A stretch of 64,000 nt of DNA from Microbacterium mitrae (lineage in GTDB: Bacteria > Actinomycetota > Actinomycetes > Actinomycetales > Microbacteriaceae), in the NCBI RefSeq assembly GCF_008017445.1, contig NZ_VRSW01000005.1, positions 1 through 64,000 of the forward strand, written 5' to 3'. Position 1 is the first letter of the stretch. Each line of letters opens with the position of its first letter. Shown in pieces: positions 35,706 to 43,874 of the stretch. The notes beneath the pieces were generated by a model, which was given only the letters and a program-made list of their open reading frames with translations, did no database searches and was not told the origin of the DNA. Position numbers and translations under genes: made by a program.

Positions 35706-37061
35706 ATGAGCACCATCGATGCAACCGTCCAGACCCCACTCGGCGGACCGACCCTCCCACAGGAGCGCCGCGTCGTCACCGCGATCCCCGGCCCCCGTTC
35801 GCAAGAACTGCTGAACCGCAAGGCTGCTGCCGTGCCCACCGGCGTCGGCCACACCGTTCCGATCGCCGCGGTTGCCGCAGGCGGCGGAGTCGTCGTCGAT
35901 GCCGACGGCAACTCCTTCATTGACCTCGGTGCCGGTATCGCCGTCACCACCGTCGGAAACGCGCACCCCAAGGTGGTCGCAGCCGTGCAGGCACAGGTCG
36001 CGCAGTTCACCCACACCTGCTTCATGATCGCGCCCTACGAGGGCTACGTTGCCGTCGCCGAGAAGCTGAACGAGCTGACCCCCGGCGACCACGAGAAGCG
36101 CACCGCGCTGTTCAACTCGGGAGCCGAAGCAGTGGAGAACGCGATCAAGATCGCGCGTAAGTTCACCGGTCGTCAGGCCGTCGTCGCTTTCGACCACGGT
36201 TACCACGGCCGCACCAACCTCACAATGGCGCTGACTGCCAAGGCGATGCCGTACAAGAGCGGCTTCGGCCCGTTTGCCCCCGAGGTCTACCGCGCACCCG
36301 CCTCGTACCCGTTCCGCGATGGCCTGACGGGCCCTGCGGCTGCGGCCAAGACCATCTCCATGATCGAGAAGCAGATCGGCGCCGAAAACACCGCTGCCGT
36401 CATCATCGAGCCCATTCAGGGTGAGGGTGGCTTCATCGTTCCGGCCGAGGGATACCTCGAAACTGTCGTCGCCTGGTGCCGTGAGAACGGTATCGTCTTC
36501 ATCGCCGATGAGGTACAGACCGGTTTTGCACGCACCGGTGCGTGGTTCGCCTCGGAAATCTTCGGCATTGTTCCCGACCTCGTGACGACCGCGAAGGGCA
36601 TCGCCGGCGGTCTGCCGCTGGCCGGTGTCACCGGCCGCGCAGACATCATGAACGCTTCGCACGGCGGTGGCCTCGGTGGCACCTACGGCGGCAACCCGAT
36701 CGCGTGTGCGGCAGCGCTTGCCACCATCGAGGCGTACGAAGAAGAAGACATGGCGGCACGCGCTCGTGAGATCGGCGAGATCATCACCAGCCGGTTCGCC
36801 GCACTCGCCGCCAGCGACGCTCGTATCGGCGACATTCGTGGCCACGGCGCCATGATCGGCATTGAGTTCGTTGACGAGAACGGCGCACCCAACGCCGCGC
36901 TCACCGGCGCCATCGCGAAGCAGGCGATGAGCGAAGGCGTCATCGTGCTGACCTGCGGAACCTACGGAAACGTCATTCGCTTCCTTCCGCCGCTGTCGAT
37001 CGACAACGCCCTGCTTAACGACGGCCTCGACGTCGTCGCCGCGGCCCTGGCCGCAAACTAA
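35706..37061 (+). CDS. gabT: 4-aminobutyrate aminotransferase
   Basis: A 451-residue class III PLP aminotransferase that turns GABA into succinate semialdehyde. Visible are FNSGAEAVENAIKIARKFTG, DHGYHGRTNLTMALT, the Asp in IADEVQTGFARTG, and the PLP lysine in VTTAKGIAGGLPLAGV. It is the first gene of a putrescine/GABA unit (gabT, oxidase, stress protein, permease, two dehydrogenases). The ATG start is leaderless. Confidence 0.96.
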   Translation: MSTIDATVQTPLGGPTLPQERRVVTAIPGPRSQELLNRKAAAVPTGVGHTVPIAAVAAGGGVVVDADGNSFIDLGAGIAVTTVGNAHPKVVAAVQAQVAQFTHTCFMIAPYEGYVAVAEKLNELTPGDHEKRTALFNSGAEAVENAIKIARKFTGRQAVVAFDHGYHGRTNLTMALTAKAMPYKSGFGPFAPEVYRAPASYPFRDGLTGPAAAAKTISMIEKQIGAENTAAVIIEPIQGEGGFIVPAEGYLETVVAWCRENGIVFIADEVQTGFARTGAWFASEIFGIVPDLVTTAKGIAGGLPLAGVTGRADIMNASHGGGLGGTYGGNPIACAAALATIEAYEEEDMAARAREIGEIITSRFAALAASDARIGDIRGHGAMIGIEFVDENGAPNAALTGAIAKQAMSEGVIVLTCGTYGNVIRFLPPLSIDNALLNDGLDVVAAALAAN

Positions 37062-37066
37062 AGCCC

Positions 37067-37107
37067 CCGAGGATCCGTCAACTCGTGGGGAGGGGGCGGA
37101 TCCTCGG
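37067..37107 (+). terminator. Hairpin between gabT and the oxidase gene
   Basis: An 11-bp perfect stem (37067-37077 with 37097-37107) and 19-base G-rich loop, no T run. It probably modulates rather than ends transcription. Confidence 0.45.
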
Positions 37108-37157
37108 TAAATCGTGACCGGTGGCGCAGGTCTCCGGAGTCTGCAAAGGAGCATGTA

Positions 37158-38519
37158 ATGACTGAAATCACTCGAGACGTCGTCATCATCGGAGCGGGGC
37201 CCGCGGGCACCACGGCGGCAAACCAGCTGAAGAAGGCCGGCCTTTCGGTTGCCGTGCTGGAGGCGCGCGATCGCGTTGGCGGTCGCACCTGGACCGACAT
37301 CATCGACGGCGCCATGCTGGAGATCGGCGGCCAGTGGGTTTCGCCCGACCAGGATGCCCTCATCGAAACGATTGAGGAGCTGGGGCTGGAGACCTACTCG
37401 CGCTACCGCGAGGGCGAATCGATCTACATCGGTGCCGACGGCGAAGCACACCGTTACACCGGCGACATCTTTCCGGTGGCGGAGCAGACCAAGGCCGCAA
37501 TGCTGGCACTGATCGAGCAGCTTGACGTGCTGGTGGCTGAGGTTGACCCCGACGAGCCGTGGGCACACCCCCGCGCCGAAGAATACGACGAGATCACCTT
37601 CGCCGACTGGCTCGCCCAGCAGACCGACGACGTCGAGGCGCAAGACAACATCGCGCTGTTCATTGCTGGCGCCATGCTCACCAAGCCCGCGAAGGCCTTC
37701 TCCTTGCTTCAGGCGCTGCTGATGGCGGCAAGTGCCGGCAGCTTCTCCAACCTCGTTGACGAAGACTTCATTCTCGACAAGCGCGTCGTTGGCGGTCTGC
37801 AGCAGGTGTCGATTCACCTGGCTGAGCGTCTCGGTGACGACGTGTTCTTGAACGCACCGGTTCGCACCCTTGAGTGGGGCGACGACGGTGTTGTCGCGCA
37901 CGCTGACGGCGACATTACGGTGCGTGCTCGCTATGCGATTCTTGCTCACGCCCCCGTGCTCTACGAGCGCATCTCGTTTGTTCCGCCGCTGCCGCGCCGC
38001 CAGCACCAGATGCACCAGCACCTCTCGATGGGCTTCGTCATCAAGGTTCACGCCGTGTACGACCGACCGTTCTGGCGTGAGCAGGGCCTGTCTGGCACCG
38101 CGTTTGGCCCGTACGAGCTCTCGCACGAGGCCTACGACAACACCAACTTTGAGGACGAGCGCGGAACCCTCGTCGGCTTTGTGAGTGACAAGAACGCCGA
38201 TGGGGTGTTTGAGTTGACGGCTGAGGAGCGCAAGGCGCGCATTCTTGAGTCGCTTTCGCACTACTACGGTGACGAGGCGAAGAACCCCGTCGTCTACTAC
38301 GAATCGGACTGGGGTAGCGAAGAGTGGACGCGCGGCGCCTACGCCGCCAGCTTCGACTTCGGCGGCCTGCACCGTTACGGCAAGGACGTTCGCACCGCGG
38401 TGGGCCCGATTCACTTCGCGTGCTCGGACATCGCCGGCGCCGGCTACCAGCACGTCGATGGCGCTATTCGCATGGGTCGCCTGGTCGCTGACCAGCTCAT
38501 CGAACTGGCACGGGCATGA
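37158..38519 (+). CDS. puo: FAD-dependent putrescine oxidase (flavin monoamine oxidase family)
   Basis: A 453-residue amine oxidase. The dinucleotide motif GAGPAGTTAANQLKKAG starts at about residue 13, followed by EARDRVGGRTWT, and the C-terminal FAD motif includes HFACSDIAGAGYQHVDGA. Putrescine oxidase of Rhodococcus and Kocuria belongs here and gives 4-aminobutanal. The neighbours GabT, two aldehyde dehydrogenases and a permease support putrescine as substrate. ATG 37158 follows AAAGGAG. It overlaps the stress-protein gene by ATGA (38516-38519). Confidence 0.92.
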   Translation: MTEITRDVVIIGAGPAGTTAANQLKKAGLSVAVLEARDRVGGRTWTDIIDGAMLEIGGQWVSPDQDALIETIEELGLETYSRYREGESIYIGADGEAHRYTGDIFPVAEQTKAAMLALIEQLDVLVAEVDPDEPWAHPRAEEYDEITFADWLAQQTDDVEAQDNIALFIAGAMLTKPAKAFSLLQALLMAASAGSFSNLVDEDFILDKRVVGGLQQVSIHLAERLGDDVFLNAPVRTLEWGDDGVVAHADGDITVRARYAILAHAPVLYERISFVPPLPRRQHQMHQHLSMGFVIKVHAVYDRPFWREQGLSGTAFGPYELSHEAYDNTNFEDERGTLVGFVSDKNADGVFELTAEERKARILESLSHYYGDEAKNPVVYYESDWGSEEWTRGAYAASFDFGGLHRYGKDVRTAVGPIHFACSDIAGAGYQHVDGAIRMGRLVADQLIELARA

Positions 38520-39388
38520 CCCGCCCGCTGGTCGTCGGTTACACCGCGACTCCGGCGGGTGCCGACGCGATTGCCGTCGCATCTCGCCTTGCGGCAGCAC
38601 TGGGTGCGCCGCTGGAACTCATCATGGTGACGCCCCTCACAGCACGCGGCGGCGTGGTTCCGCCGCTCGACGGCTACACCGACCACTTGCGCGAGCAGTC
38701 GCGACAGTGGCTGCGTGAGGCCACGGCACTGGTTCCGAAGGGCATCTCGACCGCGGCGCACGTGCGCGGGGCTGAGTCATTTGCCGAGGGCCTGGTGAAC
38801 GCCGCCGCCGAGTTTGGTGCGAGCCACATCGTTATCGGCGCGGCAAATTCCGGATCCTTCGGGCGGCACCGTCTGGGGTCGGTCGCCAACGACCTACTGC
38901 ACGCGAGTGACGTCGCCGTGGTGCTGGCACCCGCCGGCTACGCGGGAGTCACCACCCCCATCACGCGCTTTACCGCGGCGGTGGGGGAGCGCGCAGGGTC
39001 AGATGCCCTCCTCGAAGAGGCCGTGAGCCTGGCGACGGCGACCGGTGCGGAGCTCCGTCTGGTGTCGCTGGTTGCCATCGACATGCCGGCAAACCTGGAC
39101 ACGCAGGCGCTGCAACTGGCGGGGGCAACCCACGCAAACGAACTGCTGACGCAGGCCACGGCCACGCTGCCAGCAGAGGTGAAGGCCGAGGCCATCATCG
39201 CCAGCGGAACCAGCATCGAAGACGCGGTTGCTCGCCTCGATTGGAGTGATGGCGAGTTTGTCATCGTGGGTTCCAGTCGTCTCGCTCAGCCTCGCCGGCT
39301 GTTTCTGGGTTCCACCGCGAGCAAAATGCTGCGCGTGCTGCCCGTTCCCATGATTGTGGTTCCTCGAACCCGTAACGAAGGCAACTGA
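38516..39388 (+). CDS. Tandem universal stress protein
   Basis: A 290-residue protein with two USP domains (about residues 1-140 and 150-290). Each has the nucleotide-binding end motif: VIGAANSGSFGRHRLGS and IVGSSRLAQPRRLFLGS. USP proteins bind ATP and often tune transporters. Here it is coupled to the oxidase upstream and the permease downstream, so it may regulate amine uptake. Confidence 0.92.
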   Translation: MTRPLVVGYTATPAGADAIAVASRLAAALGAPLELIMVTPLTARGGVVPPLDGYTDHLREQSRQWLREATALVPKGISTAAHVRGAESFAEGLVNAAAEFGASHIVIGAANSGSFGRHRLGSVANDLLHASDVAVVLAPAGYAGVTTPITRFTAAVGERAGSDALLEEAVSLATATGAELRLVSLVAIDMPANLDTQALQLAGATHANELLTQATATLPAEVKAEAIIASGTSIEDAVARLDWSDGEFVIVGSSRLAQPRRLFLGSTASKMLRVLPVPMIVVPRTRNEGN

Positions 39389-39389
39389 C

Positions 39390-40934
39390 ATGACTGACAT
39401 CCACAAAGAGGTGGATCCGGTAACAACCGGGATCTCTCAAAAGGGTCTGAGCACCGGAACCGTCGGATTGATTGGTGCCGTCGTCATCGGCATCTCGTGC
39501 ATTGCGCCGGCCTACACCTTTACCGCAGGCGTCGGCGGCGCGGCGGATGCGGTTGGTACGCAGATTCCCGCGATTCTGCTGGTCGGCTTCATCCCGATGC
39601 TGCTCGTGGCCTTCGGCTACCGTGAGCTGAACCGCGTGATGCCAGACTCCGGAACCTCGTTTACGTGGGCGGCGCGCGCGTTCGGTCCGTGGGTGGGTTG
39701 GATGGCGGGATGGGGCCTCATTGCGGCCACCATTCTGGTGTTGTCTAACCTCGCCGGAATCGCGGTGGACTTTCTGTTCTTGCTGATCGCGCAGATCACC
39801 AATAACCCCGAGATCGCCGATATCACGCTGAACCCCTTCATCAACGTGGCTGTGTGCCTACTGTTTGTGGCGGCGGCCGCGTGGATCTCGTACCGCGATA
39901 TGCAGACCTCGCAGAAGCTGCAGTACTGGCTGGTGGGCTTCCAGCTGCTCGTGCTGATTGCATTTGCCATCGTTGCCATCGTGCGCGCCTCACAGGGTGA
40001 CGCTTATGACCCGACGCCGTTCTCCTGGGGCTGGTTCAACCCGTTCGCGGTACCCGATCTGATGATGGTCGTTGCGGGACTCTCGGTCTCGATCTTCATG
40101 TTCTGGGGGTGGGACGTCACCCTCACCATGAACGAGGAGACGAAAGACCCGGAGCGCACCCCCGGCCGTGCCGCGGCGCTGACGATCGTGTCGATCATCA
40201 TCGTTTACCTGCTGCTCACCATCGGTATGACGATGTTTGCCGGCATGGGAACGGATGGTCTCGGCCTTCGTAACCCCGACATCAGCGGCAACGTGTTCTT
40301 CTATCTCTCCGGTGAGATCTTCGGGCCGCTGGCGTTCTTGGTGTCGCTCGCGGTGTTGACCTCATCGGCATCCTCGCTGCAGTCCACGATGGTGGGGCCC
40401 GCACGTACGCTGTTGGCGATGGGGCACTACGGCGCTCTTCCCAAGAAGTACGCGAGCGTCTCGCCGCGGTTCTTCACCCCGGGCTACGCCACGATTGCTT
40501 CGGCCGTTGCCGCCGGTGGTTTCTACGCGGTGATGCGCTTCGTCAGCGAAGACGCGCTGTGGGACACCATTGCGGCGCTGGGCATCATGATCTGCTTCTA
40601 CTACGGAGTGACTGCCTTCGCGTGCGTCTGGTACTTCCGTCACCAGTGGTTCGACTCGGTGCGCAACACCTTCTTCACCTTCCTGTTCCCGCTCATCGGT
40701 GGCGTCATGTTGCTCGGCCTGTTCGTGCTCTCCATGGGAGAAGCATGGCGCGGCGAGCTGGGTAGCGATGCCACCCTGTTCGGCATGAGCCTGGTGTTTG
40801 TGCTGGGAATGGGCGTCATTCTGCTGGGCGTCGTCATCATGATCATCCAGTACTTCCGCGCCCCGGACTTCTTCCGCGGCAAGACTTTGGGTGTGTACGC
40901 ACCGCCCAGCGAACGCGTGCGTTCGACCCGCTAA
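39390..40934 (+). CDS. APC-family amino acid/polyamine permease
   Basis: A 514-residue membrane transporter with about 12-14 hydrophobic segments. The APC marks IGAVVIGISCIAPAYTFTAG and FREL-type YRELNRVMPDSGTSFTWAARAFGPWVGWMAG are present. It most likely imports putrescine or GABA. ATG 39390 follows GAAGG, one base after the stress-protein stop. Confidence 0.93.
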   Translation: MTDIHKEVDPVTTGISQKGLSTGTVGLIGAVVIGISCIAPAYTFTAGVGGAADAVGTQIPAILLVGFIPMLLVAFGYRELNRVMPDSGTSFTWAARAFGPWVGWMAGWGLIAATILVLSNLAGIAVDFLFLLIAQITNNPEIADITLNPFINVAVCLLFVAAAAWISYRDMQTSQKLQYWLVGFQLLVLIAFAIVAIVRASQGDAYDPTPFSWGWFNPFAVPDLMMVVAGLSVSIFMFWGWDVTLTMNEETKDPERTPGRAAALTIVSIIIVYLLLTIGMTMFAGMGTDGLGLRNPDISGNVFFYLSGEIFGPLAFLVSLAVLTSSASSLQSTMVGPARTLLAMGHYGALPKKYASVSPRFFTPGYATIASAVAAGGFYAVMRFVSEDALWDTIAALGIMICFYYGVTAFACVWYFRHQWFDSVRNTFFTFLFPLIGGVMLLGLFVLSMGEAWRGELGSDATLFGMSLVFVLGMGVILLGVVIMIIQYFRAPDFFRGKTLGVYAPPSERVRSTR

Positions 40935-40958
40935 CCCCCGATCCGAAGAGGAGAAATA

Positions 40959-42422
40959 ATGAGCGACCGCGAAACTCAGTTGCTGGCAGGCGTGCAGTCT
41001 GGCCTGTACATCAACGGAGCGTGGGTGCCGGCCGAGTCGGGCGCAACGTTCGACGTGCACGACCCGGCGACCAACAACGTCATCGCCTCCATCGCTGACG
41101 CAACGCCCGCTGACGGCCTGCGTGCGCTTGACGCCGCCGTCGCCGCGCAGGATGCGTGGGCGGCGACCGCTCCGCGCACCCGCAGCGACATTCTGCGCCG
41201 TGCGTTCGATCTGGTGCAGGAGCGCAAGGAAGACCTCGCCCTGCTGATGACGCTGGAGATGGGTAAGCCGCTGGCCGAGGCCCGCGGCGAGGTCGCCTAC
41301 GGTGGCGAATTCCTCCGCTGGTTCAGCGAAGAGGCCGTGCGTATTGCTGGTCGCTACGGAACCAACCCCGAGGGCACCGGACACATGGTGGTTTCGCAGC
41401 GCCCGGTTGGCCCCTGCTTCTTCGTGACGCCGTGGAACTTCCCGTTCGCGATGGCAACGCGCAAGATCGCTCCCGCGCTCGCGGCAGGGTGCACCGTCGT
41501 CATCAAGCCGCCGGCGCTTACGCCGCTCACCACCATCTTCTTCACGCAGCTGCTGGAAGAGGCTGGTGTTCCTGCCGGTGTCGTCAACGTCGTGCAGACC
41601 TCGCGTTCGTCGGCGCTGTCGGCTCCGATCATCGCCGACCCGCGCCTGCGCAAGCTCTCCTTCACCGGCTCGACCGAGGTGGGTCGCAAGCTCATCGCGC
41701 AGGCCGCAGAGGGCGTACTGCGAGTATCGATGGAACTCGGCGGCAACGCTCCGTTCGTGGTGTTTGATGACGCCGACCTCGACAAGGCAGTGACCGGCGC
41801 CATGGCGGCGAAGTTCCGCAACATCGGCCAGGCCTGCACGGCAGCGAACCGTTTCATCGTGCACGCTTCGGTGAAGGACGAGTTTGCTCGCCGCATCACC
41901 GAACGCGTCAGCGCGATGAAGATCGGCCGCGGCACCGAAGATGGCGTGGAAATTGGTCCGCTGATTGACAACGACGCTGTCGCGAAGGCTGACGAGCTGG
42001 TGCAGGATGCGGTCACCCGTGGCGCCACCCTCACCACCGGCGGCAAGGTTCTGGTTGGCGACGGCTCCTTCTACGAGCCGACCGTGCTCACCGACGTTGT
42101 CGATGGTTCCGCCATTCTCCGCGAGGAGATCTTCGGGCCGGTGCTCGCCATCGCCACCTTCGAAACCGAAGAAGAGGCCGTTCAGATGGCCAACAACACC
42201 GAGTACGGCCTGGTGTCGTACGTATTCACCGAAGACCTGGCACGCGGTCACCGCATGATTGACGCGCTGGAGACCGGCATGATGGGTTTGAACGTTGGCG
42301 TCGTCTCGAACGCTGCCGCTCCCTTCGGTGGCGTCAAGCAGTCGGGCGTCGGCCGTGAAGGCGGGCTCGAGGGCATCCACGAATACCTGTCGACGAAGTA
42401 CACGCTGATCCCTATCAGCTGA
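40959..42422 (+). CDS. gabD: Succinate-semialdehyde dehydrogenase (487 aa)
   Basis: A 487-residue NAD(P)-dependent aldehyde dehydrogenase. The catalytic Glu is in MELGGNAPFVVFDDADLD and the nucleophile Cys in NIGQACTAANRF. PWNFPFAMATRKIAPALAAG and TFETEEEAVQMAN are also seen. Length and motifs fit GabD, which oxidises succinate semialdehyde from GabT to succinate. It lies 24 bases after the permease, with GAGGAG before ATG. Confidence 0.92.
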   Translation: MSDRETQLLAGVQSGLYINGAWVPAESGATFDVHDPATNNVIASIADATPADGLRALDAAVAAQDAWAATAPRTRSDILRRAFDLVQERKEDLALLMTLEMGKPLAEARGEVAYGGEFLRWFSEEAVRIAGRYGTNPEGTGHMVVSQRPVGPCFFVTPWNFPFAMATRKIAPALAAGCTVVIKPPALTPLTTIFFTQLLEEAGVPAGVVNVVQTSRSSALSAPIIADPRLRKLSFTGSTEVGRKLIAQAAEGVLRVSMELGGNAPFVVFDDADLDKAVTGAMAAKFRNIGQACTAANRFIVHASVKDEFARRITERVSAMKIGRGTEDGVEIGPLIDNDAVAKADELVQDAVTRGATLTTGGKVLVGDGSFYEPTVLTDVVDGSAILREEIFGPVLAIATFETEEEAVQMANNTEYGLVSYVFTEDLARGHRMIDALETGMMGLNVGVVSNAAAPFGGVKQSGVGREGGLEGIHEYLSTKYTLIPIS

Positions 42423-42438
42423 TCTGAAAGGACCAGAG

Positions 42439-43803
42439 ATGAGTGACTACACCGTTATCAACCCGGCAACGGGAGAAACCGTTGCCAGCTACCCGGTAGC
42501 AACCGATGCCGAAATCGAGGGCGCCATTGCCCTTGCCCACTCGGCCTACACCTCATGGGCGCGTGACGCAGCCGTGAGCGAGCGCGCAGCGTTGCTGCGT
42601 CGCGTGGCAGAGCTGCACCGCGAACGCCGCGAGATTCTTGCTGACATCATCGTGCGCGAGATGGGTAAGACCCGCGAGGGTGGCCTCGGCGAGGTCGACT
42701 TCGCCGCCGACATCATCGAGTACTACGCAGACAACGCCGAGAAGTTCACGGCTGACACCCCGATCGACATTCTGGGTGAGGGCACCGCGGTTATTCGTCG
42801 GGCGCCTCTCGGCGTGCTGCTGGGCATCATGCCGTGGAACTTCCCGTACTACCAGGTCGCCCGCTTCGCGGCGCCGAACATCATGAACGGCAACACGATC
42901 ATCCTCAAGCACGCTCCGCAGTGCCCGGAGTCGGCTGCCGCCATTGAGCAGATGTTCGTTGACGCCGGCTTCCCCGGTGGAACCTACGTGAACGTGTACG
43001 CCACGAACGAGCAGGCGGCGACGATCATCGCCGACCCGCGCGTGCAGGGCGTTTCGCTCACTGGTTCCGAGCGCGCCGGCGCTGCGGTTGCCGAGGTGGC
43101 TGGCCGTCACCTCAAGAAGGTGGCGCTGGAGCTGGGTGGCTCTGACCCGTTCATCGTGCTCTCCACTGACGACCTCGACAGCGTCGCACAAATGGCAACG
43201 GATGCGCGCCTGGATAACACCGGCCAGTCGTGCAACGGCGCCAAGCGCTTCATCGTCGTCGACTCGCTGTACGACGAGTTCTTGGCGAAGTTCAGCGAAA
43301 AGATGGCTGCCGCCTCTGTCGGTGACCCCCTGGAAGAAGACACGGTGCTTGGCCCGCTCTCTTCCGTTGCGGCTGCCGAGCGTCTGCAGGAGCAGATCGA
43401 CACGGCCGTCGCGCAGGGCGCGCGCGTCGTGACCGGCGGCAAGCGCGATGGCGCCTTCTTCCAGCCGACGGTTCTCACCGATGTCACGCGCGACATGAAC
43501 GTGTACGGCGAAGAGCTCTTCGGCCCGGCCGGTGTTGTGTACCGCGTCGCCGACGAAGACGCGGCCATTGATCTCGCTAACGACACCACCTTCGGTCTCG
43601 GGTCGTACGTCTTCACGACGGACGCCGAGCAGGCCGAACGCGTCGCCAACAAGATCGACGCTGGCATGGTCTACGTCAACATCGTGCTGGCTGACTCGCC
43701 TGAGCTGCCCTTCGGTGGCGTGAAGCGCTCCGGCACGGCCCGCGAAATGGGGTCGCTTGCGACGGAAGAATTCGTCAACAAGAAGCTCATCCGCGTCGCA
43801 TAA
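42439..43803 (+). CDS. Second aldehyde dehydrogenase (454 aa), candidate 4-aminobutanal dehydrogenase
   Basis: A 454-residue aldehyde dehydrogenase of the shorter succinate-semialdehyde type. The catalytic Glu is in LELGGSDPFIVLSTDDLD and Cys in NTGQSCNGAKRF. Because a full GabD is encoded just before it, this enzyme may instead oxidise 4-aminobutanal, the product of putrescine oxidase, to GABA. That division of labour is inference. It is the last gene of the unit and ends before a strong terminator. Confidence 0.9.
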   Translation: MSDYTVINPATGETVASYPVATDAEIEGAIALAHSAYTSWARDAAVSERAALLRRVAELHRERREILADIIVREMGKTREGGLGEVDFAADIIEYYADNAEKFTADTPIDILGEGTAVIRRAPLGVLLGIMPWNFPYYQVARFAAPNIMNGNTIILKHAPQCPESAAAIEQMFVDAGFPGGTYVNVYATNEQAATIIADPRVQGVSLTGSERAGAAVAEVAGRHLKKVALELGGSDPFIVLSTDDLDSVAQMATDARLDNTGQSCNGAKRFIVVDSLYDEFLAKFSEKMAAASVGDPLEEDTVLGPLSSVAAAERLQEQIDTAVAQGARVVTGGKRDGAFFQPTVLTDVTRDMNVYGEELFGPAGVVYRVADEDAAIDLANDTTFGLGSYVFTTDAEQAERVANKIDAGMVYVNIVLADSPELPFGGVKRSGTAREMGSLATEEFVNKKLIRVA

Positions 43804-43820
43804 CGCGACGACGCGAGCTC

Positions 43821-43856
43821 AAGGCGGGGCGGAACCACATGGTTCCGCCCCGCCTT
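43821..43856. terminator. Terminator built from an inverted GGAACC/GGTTCC pair
   Basis: A perfect 16-bp stem (43821-43836 with 43841-43856) around loop ACAT. The top of the stem is GGAACC paired with GGTTCC, the hexamer over-represented across the window. It separates convergent genes. Confidence 0.9.
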
Positions 43857-43874
43857 TGCGCTACTCGTAGTTCG

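Noticed and set aside
35655..38600. 981-codon minus-strand open frame
   Set aside because: It lies antisense to gabT and the putrescine oxidase, both clearly real. GC-rich third positions create such long antisense frames.
40362..42380. 672-codon minus-strand open frame
   Set aside because: Antisense to the permease and gabD; the product is His/Arg-rich and matches no family pattern.
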